64,000 nucleotides of DNA from NCBI GenBank assembly GCA_047967505.1, contig CM106540.1; one strand, written 5' to 3'. Every line of letters starts with the position of its first letter. Within the stretch, counting starts at the first letter, position 1. The stretch comes from Dipteris shenzhenensis (lineage: Eukaryota > Polypodiophyta > Polypodiopsida > Gleicheniales). The notes under the pieces are model-generated. The model saw only the letters and a list, made by a program, of their open reading frames with translations, did not search any database and was not told the origin of the DNA. The translations under genes and the position numbers were made by a program. Shown in pieces: positions 57,234 through 64,000 of the stretch.

Positions 57234-58560
57234 GTTATAGTAATTATATTATATATTATCATAAAATATTTTTAATTGCTCATATTCAAAATTGCTTGCT
57301 TTCAATCTAAATTCTTACAATTCCTCTCTTTTGATGGTTGTTCTCGATGCGAGGGAGCAAAAAATCCAAGTTGGAGGGAGCATTGAAAGGATGATGACAC
57401 CTTTATTCATATGGTTGTACTCCATGCAGTCACAATATTGTATACACTCCAACAACAATCAGTTATGCGCTCTTATGAAGCATTCCCTTATTCATGTATT
57501 TATTGGGCTTCAACTTCCAAAATATGGACATCCCCAAGTTAGTAAAATAATAAATCACCTCCCTGACATTTGCACGGAGGATTGGGTCCTAACAAATCCT
57601 CTGTCGTGACTCATATCATTTTTTTCTCAAAAATTTTGATAAATGCTAGGGATCAAGTTAAAATTTAAGTTAGTAGTTACACACTTGATGACAAAAACGC
57701 TGCCTGTCATAACCTAGTTTTTATAGATTTTACATATTAAAGATTGAGAATGATATTTTATTAATAAGTTGTAGAAGAACTAAACTTTATTTTTAAAGAT
57801 TATATTATTTTCCACAAAGAATACTTTTCAAGTACCTATGAATTTCTTTTTGCAAATTCTTGAATTTATTTATTTTTATTTTATGTATTTATTTTTATAA
57901 TTGTATCTAAGAAAGTCATAACAATTCATTATGCAAATTTATGTGTGTGTTATTTTATATTTGAAGTTCTATTTTCATTTATGATTTAAATATTATGTTA
58001 ATCTACATAATATAAAAGATCGACGCATCATTTTTTATAATAATTTTATTTAATTAAAATTAAATATTATAAGACTATTTCAAGTACGTTTTTATTTATA
58101 TTGACATTATATTTTGAACCAAATAATTTTTTGTATTAAAATAGTTTATAATAAATCCTATAATGTATATTTTGAATTATTTTATCATATGTTTGCTAGA
58201 TTAGTTATAATTTGCTTCCCTTGAATGAAGTCCTTTTAGTCAATTAGATGTTTCATGAATTCATTTATTTTATCCAAGATGAAAAATACAAACTTAATAT
58301 ATTGCTTTAAATGTTAATTTTATATAATGTATTGATGGAAGTTTGATTAAAGATCTTGAACCTTGCTTTCAAGATCACTTATTTGACAATTTTGATATGC
58401 TATTAATTCTATATAGCTTATTAAAAATTTTCATACTTTTTAAATGCCTTGCTTATTTTTTTACTTCCAATTGTAAATATTTATGTTGCACATATAGGGT
58501 CCTTTCACTTTCTCAAACTTCATTGATCTCCTTCTTTCCCTTTAACTTTTTCTTTTCTTT
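57234..58560. other. AT-rich gene-free stretch
   Basis: Very high A+T with many taattt/ttatat words. The frames at 57292-57609 and 58343-58648 have no motif. Nothing else seen. Confidence 0.5.
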
Positions 58561-58582
58561 TTTGTTCTTATTTTATAGTAGC

Positions 58583-59538
58583 TCAGTCACGGAACTTGAG
58601 CGTGAATTCATCCTTCTCAACATACATGTATTCATCAACTCCAGATAAGACATCGCTTCTGAAATCTTTTGCCTTCACAGTACCACTGAACTCATCCATG
58701 CCTAATAAGATGTCACTTCTATAGATGATTGCATTGAAATCGTTCAATTCTAAAGAGACAACACTTTTGATGTCTTTGCCTTTCTCAATATGCATGAATT
58801 CATCCACTCCAGAGCAGGCATTGCTTGTGAGTTCTTTATCTTTCTTGGTACCAATGACCTCATCCACTCCACTGAGATGTCACTTGAAATCATCCATGTC
58901 TGAAGGGACAAATCTTGGCTTGTTGGCATATTCTTTAAGTCCTTTGAAATTGTAGTATACCTTATCTTTATGATCATTGAAAACCACATGTTCTTCAAAA
59001 AGTGCATGCTCCATCTCAAATCTTTTCCTTCGTCATAATAGGGACCATCCAATGATGTTGCATTATCATCCATACCATCATTAGTAACTTTCACAATTCT
59101 CATCTGTGCAAATGACCACTGATCCACATGTTCAAACCCCAAAACTTGACCTTCCACTATGTTCTTATTTGTAAATGATATCATTTGCAAAATATCTCCC
59201 ACACTGAAATCCAAAGAAATACACTTTATATTCCCAATGATATGTGTTGGATAAGTCTCATCTCTATCCCATGCAATAAATGATTTATTAAAAACATTAT
59301 AAGGGATTTATACATCTCCAAGTACTTCCATATCTCCACACCTTTGCTTTAGCTGAACATGTGTACTAAGAATCCTTGATACAATAACTGTCACCTTATC
59401 TTCACCAAGTCTTTTAAAGTGACAAAGAGAATTTGGATCACTATCATGGACTGTAGCAAATGCAACTACTTCTCTTTGGCAACATAATATCACCTCCATC
59501 GTAGGAAAAAAATATGTAGCCATCTTCCTATGGAACAA
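58583..59538 (-). pseudogene. Unrecognised decayed gene with repeated C-terminal units
   Basis: Minus-strand frames run from ATG 59538 (a segment reading FPTMEVILCCQREVVAFATV), through 59214 (MDFSVGDILQMISFTNKN, GFEHVDQW), to 58867-58583, where a unit of the form SGVDEF/Y-M is repeated three to four times. One or two frameshifts join the pieces. The repeat style resembles the 48010-48545 minisatellite region, also downstream of a conserved block. Family unknown; low-copy gene or transposon accessory protein are both possible. Confidence 0.35.
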
Positions 59539-60254
59539 TAATAAGAAATATTAGTCTCTTTTGAAAATTACTCTTTTATTTTACTTTTACTTTATTTTAT
59601 TTAATTTTGATGGTGATACAAATTTATGGGTTTTCAATCATGGATACATGTTTAGCATTTAGTTAATAGAATCTCTAATTAAAATTTGCAATTATACATT
59701 TTAGAATAATACATGATAGTATAAAGATTTTAGGTCCAGGGATGAGAGACGAGGGACATCAAAAGATCCCTAAATTTTGAAAATGGATCTAAGGGTATAA
59801 GTATTGTACATTTTTACATGCTCATGATAGTTTGATAGCAATCCTTTATCTAATTATTAGTAAAATAGGTGCCATTGACAACTGCTTCAAAAAGGCATGA
59901 TTTGATTAAAAGGCGTGATTTGATTCTGAGAGGACCACATGATGATTGAGCATAGTGAGAAGTGGTGAGGAGTGGAGGTGACACTTGTCACCCATCTAAT
60001 GCTTTGTAGAATTTAAAAAGACAACCAGAGGAGAGGACACTTGTCACCAATCCAAAGCTTTGTAAAATTTGAAAATGATTGAAAGGTGTAAGTGATGTAT
60101 TTTTTACATGCTCGTGGTGGTTTTTTAGCAACCTTTCATCTTAAAATAGGTGTCATTTGCAACGGCTTTAAAAAAAGAGTGATTCAATGGATAGGCAGTT
60201 GTGAGGTTAGTAGACTATTAAACAACAACCTTCTATCTAATGGTTAGTCAAATA
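59539..60254. other. No recognisable gene; direct repeat of about 190-bp periodicity
   Basis: ggacacttgtcacc(c/a)atc and acatgctc(a/g)tg occur twice (about 59815-59990 and 60010-60180), suggesting an old duplication. Confidence 0.45.
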
Positions 60255-61045
60255 GGCTTCATTACTATTAGCACACCTATTATTAGCCCATTTGTGTTAT
60301 TAGCATATCCTTATTAGCACAACTTATGTTAGCATATCTATTATTAGCACATTTGTGGTAGCATACTATTATTAGCACAACTATTCTTAGCATAAATATT
60401 GTTAGTATATCTATTATTAGCACAAATTTTGTCAGCATATATGTTATTAGCACATCCACCATTGCCACATCTACTTTTAGTAGGTGTTTTGTTAGCACAT
60501 CTCTTATTAGCACATCTGTATTATTAGCATATGTGCTAATTAGCTGTTCATTTGTTATTAAGAACATATGTTATATGTTATTAGCACATACATCATCTGT
60601 GTTGGTAGCAAATGTGCTATTATCACACCTATTATTAATCCATTTGTGTTATTAGCAAAACTTATGTCAGCATATCTGTTATTAGCACATTTATGCTAGC
60701 ATATTGTGGCTAGCACAACCATTAGCATCTCTATTATTAGCAGAATTGTTGTTAGCATATATCTTATTAGCACAACTATTATTAGCATATTGTTATTAGC
60801 ACAATGTATGTTATCATATATGTTATTAGCACATTTGTGTTAGCATAATGCTATTAGACCTAATGTTACCATATTGTTATTTGCACAACTGTAGCATCTC
60901 TGTTATTAGCACAATTTTTGTTACGATATATCTTATAAGACAATTCTTATTATCATATTATTATTAGCACAACGTATGTTAGCATGTCTTTTATTAGCAC
61001 ATTTGAGTTAGCATACTATTATTAGCACATTTGTGTTAGCATACC
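60255..61045. repeat. TTAGCA(C/T)A minisatellite array, about 0.8 kb
   Basis: ttattagcacat, tgttagcatat and close variants recur several dozen times with 9-25 bp spacing. There is no higher-order unit visible by eye. The minus strand reads tgctaataa repeatedly and gives only Asn/Leu/Thr/Ile-rich artefact frames. Scattered copies continue near 61760-61810. Confidence 0.85.
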
Positions 61046-62514
61046 CTTAAGACTGTCATTAGATGATGTCCAAATGGACATGGGTGATGGAAATCCCTTG
61101 AAAAACATGGCTGCTGCAAGGATGGGTAAGAGGAAAAAGTTGACGACTTCTACTTCTATACTTGAGTCTACAAAGAGACAAAGTGTACATTTGGCACAGA
61201 GGTGGATTGCACAAGTAGAAAGAGTGTTGCTAAACCATGGGCGTGCAAGAAATTGTGATGTAGAGTCTATGCTAGTTTAGGGGTTTAGCCCAGGTGTCTT
61301 GTATTGTAGAAATATGATCTACTTTATTATCATATTTCTACAATACCACTTTATTGTATTTTAGGGGTTTATCCCATGTGGCTTTATTATACTTTTGGGT
61401 TTCACTTATTTGTGAATATTTTTTTGTCTTTTTATATATTATAAATAAAGATTGTCCTTCACAAAAAAAACCTTGTAATGCCTATCTCTTTCTAAGACAC
61501 TCTTGGTTCTGTATTTCTTCCTTGTTTGGATGCATTAATGTCTGATTTAATGCATCTCATTCCAATTGTAATATGAATGTTTCTAAAGTTTTTAAGACAC
61601 TCTCATATGTCAAATTTAACATTTGGCATTCTAGTTCATATATGGATCATTTCTATTTTTATTTTATTCATTCAAATTTAATGGTTTGAATATGGCTGAT
61701 TCATATATGGTTCATTGCTAAATTTATATTGTTATGGCTGATTTTATATGGGGATATTCTAATGATAGCACATCAATGCCTACAATGCATATTAGCACAT
61801 GCAATGGCTATCAGTGCACCAACTTACTATGCTAATTAACACCTTTAATGCTGATGTCTTTCTTTAATGGTTCATTCTTCTTTTATTTGGTCATTGTTAC
61901 TTAATTTCTTGTTCTAATTCAAAATATTGCTGATTCATATATGGTGAAATGTTGATTTTATAAGGTTAATTTTGGTATGCATGTACATTGACTATTACAC
62001 CATCTATTTTGTGTAGATTTGGTGCATGTTACTTGTGCTTATGATTGTTTGAAAGTTATACTGATCAAATATCAAAAGGAGTTAGAGAATGAGTATAATA
62101 AATGGCAACAGATTCATAGGAGGGCAATGGAATTTTTATAAAGACTGCAGACTAAGGCATCTAGGCCGGTTGCAATCCCCTTGTGGATCATCTTGTACTA
62201 TTATGCCTTCGTGAAACCCCCCACGAATCACCCCCGCCCTACACGACCCTTATGGATGAATGTCATGTATCGAGTGGACGGTCAACATATATCTGAGAGA
62301 TATAGTTGCATTCTTGGATTTGTTTTCTTGAATGGTTTGAAGTTTTTGTGTGGAGCACATCTAAAAAATAAAGGTGGAAAAGTTTATTGCCACTTGTTTT
62401 CGATGCCATAAGGAGATAAAGGTATTGGCTCAAGATGAGTGTAAGAAAGTAGACTTCATATTGGCTTTAAATACCATTGTCTATAAGGACCTACAACCAT
62501 TGGTGATAGATATC
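61046..62514. other. Mostly unassigned; small open frame at 61074-61280
   Basis: The 61074-61280 plus frame (68 codons, MDMGDGNPLKNMAAARMGKR) is basic and protein-like, but no family is recognised. A poly-A stretch at 61463-61470 follows a tataaataaag box, which could be a processed transcript end. The rest is AT-rich. Confidence 0.35.
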
Positions 62515-62771
62515 TGTTGAGAGTTCACGCTCAACATCATGTGATCATGTGTGCATAGCACCATCACGTGATCATATGTGCATAGCACTAACGTTATAGA
62601 GTGCTATAAAGGAAAGGGTTAGATCCCCCAACCCTAACCCTAAAAGGGTTTGTATATATTCTATTTTTTCAACTAATTCTAGTGTATAGTTAGTCATTTG
62701 TGGTGTGCTCTCTAGCTGTGCCCTCTCTCCTCATCTCCACTCTTCTCCTCTCCCCTCTTCATATTTTGTCA
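62515..62771 (+). repeat. LTR (257 bp) of an otherwise unnamed element
   Basis: TGTTGAGAGTTCACGC...TTTTGTCA with TG...CA ends, a TATA-like gtatatatt at 62651, and the primer site immediately after. It starts with a small hairpin (tgttgag/ctcaaca) and contains a tandem duplication of a ~27-bp unit (gtgatcat(g/a)tgtgcatagcac) including cacgtg. No second LTR is in the window. Confidence 0.8.
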
Positions 62772-62783
62772 TGGTATCAGAGC
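62772..62783 (+). promoter_or_regulatory. Primer binding site (initiator tRNA-Met type)
   Basis: TGGTATCAGAGC immediately follows the LTR CA end and fixes element orientation as plus. Confidence 0.9.
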
Positions 62784-63159
62784 TTCCTTGTCTTCCGCTG
62801 AGACATTGAGTTTCTTGAGAGTGTGAGAGAGATTGTGAGATTGAGCGTTCTCTTGAGTGATTGTGAGTCTCTTCCGTTGAGAGAACTTCTTCTTTGATGA
62901 AAGAATTTCCGTCATTTGTTCTTGAGAGATTTCCGTCATTTGAGAGAGTTTATTGAGTGTTTCTTGAGTTGAGAGAGAGAGAGAGAGAGATTCTTCATAG
63001 TGTGAGAGATCTCCTTCAGAGTTCACTCCAAGAGATTTGAGAGAGAGAGAGATTTTTTTGTTGATTGAGAGGCTATCTATAGCTTATCTGCAAGCTCATG
63101 GCTTGGGCTTATGGCAGTTGTTCGTGGCTACCCTTCGAATACAACAATAAGTCTCATAG
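62784..63159 (+). other. Leader of the terminal LTR element
   Basis: Rich in gagagagag and ttcttgag words. It leads directly into non-retroviral sequence at about 63160; no gag is present. Confidence 0.6.
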
Positions 63160-63285
63160 CTTACAACAAGCATAACGAGCTCTAGCGGCTTCTACGACTT
63201 CATCAACCACAGGTTCGCTGCCTCTGTGTCAAGATACTCCAAGACTATGAGGCGGATATATGATTGCTTCCTGAGTGGCCTGTAA
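63160..63285 (+). pseudogene. Possible second captured exon (41 codons, unknown)
   Basis: A plus-strand frame opens directly after a stop-like ...catag at 63159 and reads [20 protein letters not shown] ... to a stop at 63283-63285. Its composition looks like a protein C-terminus. It abuts the antisense tubulin fragment. It may be chance; no family recognised. Confidence 0.25.
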
Positions 63286-63302
63286 TAGGAGTCCGAAAGC
63301 TC

Positions 63303-63756
63303 CTGAGGCGAAGGATACACGGTAAAGCCCAGCTTCAACTTCTTGCCATAGTCCACGGAGAGCCGCTCCAGAAGAAGACTGGCAAGGCCGGAGCCAGTGC
63401 CGCCTCCGACCGCATGAAAGACCAAGAAACCCTGCAATCCAGTGCAGTTGTCTGCTAGCTTCCTGATGCGGTCAAGGTAGAGATCCACAATCTCCTTTCC
63501 AATGGTATAGTGGCCTCGGGCGAAGTTGTTTACGGCATCCTCCTTGCCGTTGATGAGCTGCTCAGGATGGAAGAGCTGCCTGTACGTGCCAGTGTGAACC
63601 TCGTCGATCACAGTGGGCTCGAGATCTAGGAAAATAGCTCGCGAGACATGCTTGCTAGCCTCGGTCTCGCTGAAGAAGGTGTTGAATGCGTCGTCGCCAC
63701 CGCCCACAGTCTTATCGCTTGGCATCTGGCCATCGGGCTGGATGCCATGCTCCCGG
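63303..63756 (-). pseudogene. Alpha-tubulin gene fragment (151 codons), antisense to the LTR
   Basis: The minus strand encodes alpha-tubulin from [15 protein letters not shown] through the GGGTGSG nucleotide-binding loop (63407-63387) to VYPSPQ, roughly residues 33-177 of a 450-residue protein. There is no stop or frameshift, but substitutions occur at normally invariant places (R to H in [10 protein letters not shown] to H before AVGGG). Tubulin homology stops exactly at CAG, followed by GAGCTTTCGG where tubulin continues GTG. The frame runs on 37 unrelated codons to 63192. Lacking both N-terminus and C-terminal two thirds, it cannot make tubulin. Alternative: an unprocessed genomic fragment. 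Confidence 0.85.
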
Positions 63757-64000
63757 GGATTCACAGGGGGAAACTTATGATATCATGTGAGTGTACAATA
63801 GGGGGTTTTTTTGAAATGAGGCATAAGCTTATACATTAGGGGTGGGGGCCCTTTTTTTTTCCCCAATATTGAATTTAAGCTAGGGGGACCATGTCATGTG
63901 TAAGTTGCTTGCAAATATCTTTCTTTGGTCTGCGTGATCTTTTTTGTATCAGAGGTAATATTATGGGGAATATGTTGTTGGGGATTCATCTTCTTTTCTT
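63757..64000. other. No gene; right flank of the captured fragment
   Basis: Contains purine-rich tracts (aggggtggggg at 63838-63848 and ctaggggga at 63881-63889) that might be polypurine tracts, but no LTR start follows within the window. Confidence 0.35.

Noticed and set aside
60255-61045. CRISPR-like repeat array
   Set aside because: The words are short, irregularly spaced and AT-rich in a plant nuclear context; no spacer-repeat regularity.
62625-62646. Telomere-like aaccctaaccctaaaa
   Set aside because: Only about two units inside an LTR; too short for an interstitial telomere.
63303-63756. Functional alpha-tubulin gene
   Set aside because: Only about a third of the protein, with changes at conserved residues and an unrelated C-terminal tail.

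Overview
This is a gene-poor, repeat-dominated stretch of a large plant nuclear genome. The evidence is plant Ty1-copia and Ty3-gypsy polyproteins, plant L1-type LINEs, initiator-Met-tRNA primer sites, short GT-AG introns and a seed-type promoter (ABRE, RY repeats, TATA). A seed plant with a bloated genome, such as a conifer, fits best. The species cannot be fixed from sequence alone.

1-18.7 kb is a nested retrotransposon pile. A Ty1-copia element (minus strand, 5' LTR 15231-15528) holds two copies of one LINE family: LINE A (about 1-9303) in its RNase H region and LINE C (14094-15000) in its leader. LINE A itself carries an inverted, 5'-truncated third copy, LINE B (6470-8642). Right of the copia lie a non-coding LTR-type remnant (15529-17240) and a second, opposite-strand copia 3' half with its 3' LTR (17241-18697).

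18.7-28.6 kb is mostly unrecognised DNA with short tandem duplications and a G-rich tract. It also holds the best candidate host gene in the window: a three-exon minus-strand gene (27818-26462) behind TATA, RY and ABRE/G-box elements. I do not recognise its product.

28.6-34.9 kb is a CA-rich array interrupted by a very young Tork/Tnt1-like copia element (28937-34835). Its two 181-bp LTRs appear identical. It has one 2-nt frameshift and an altered protease active site.

34.9-47.1 kb holds fragments: a Tat-like gypsy RNase H-integrase piece, an unrelated LTR/primer-site junction, two LINE ORF1 remnants in opposite orientation, a tRNA-derived SINE-like sequence, a copia integrase piece and a decayed gene of the DUF7869-like type.

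47.1-64 kb holds a widely spaced inverted repeat of about 0.7 kb (48491-49213 and 53329-54006), minisatellites that include a 0.8-kb TTAGCA-type array (60255-61045), several decayed unrecognised coding segments, and a terminal LTR element (LTR 62515-62771). Antisense behind that LTR sits a 151-codon alpha-tubulin fragment that ends exactly at a CAG/G boundary.

Apart from the candidate gene, almost everything readable is mobile DNA in decay. The order of events can be read from the nesting: copia 1, then LINE A and LINE C, then LINE B. Copia 3 is independently very recent.
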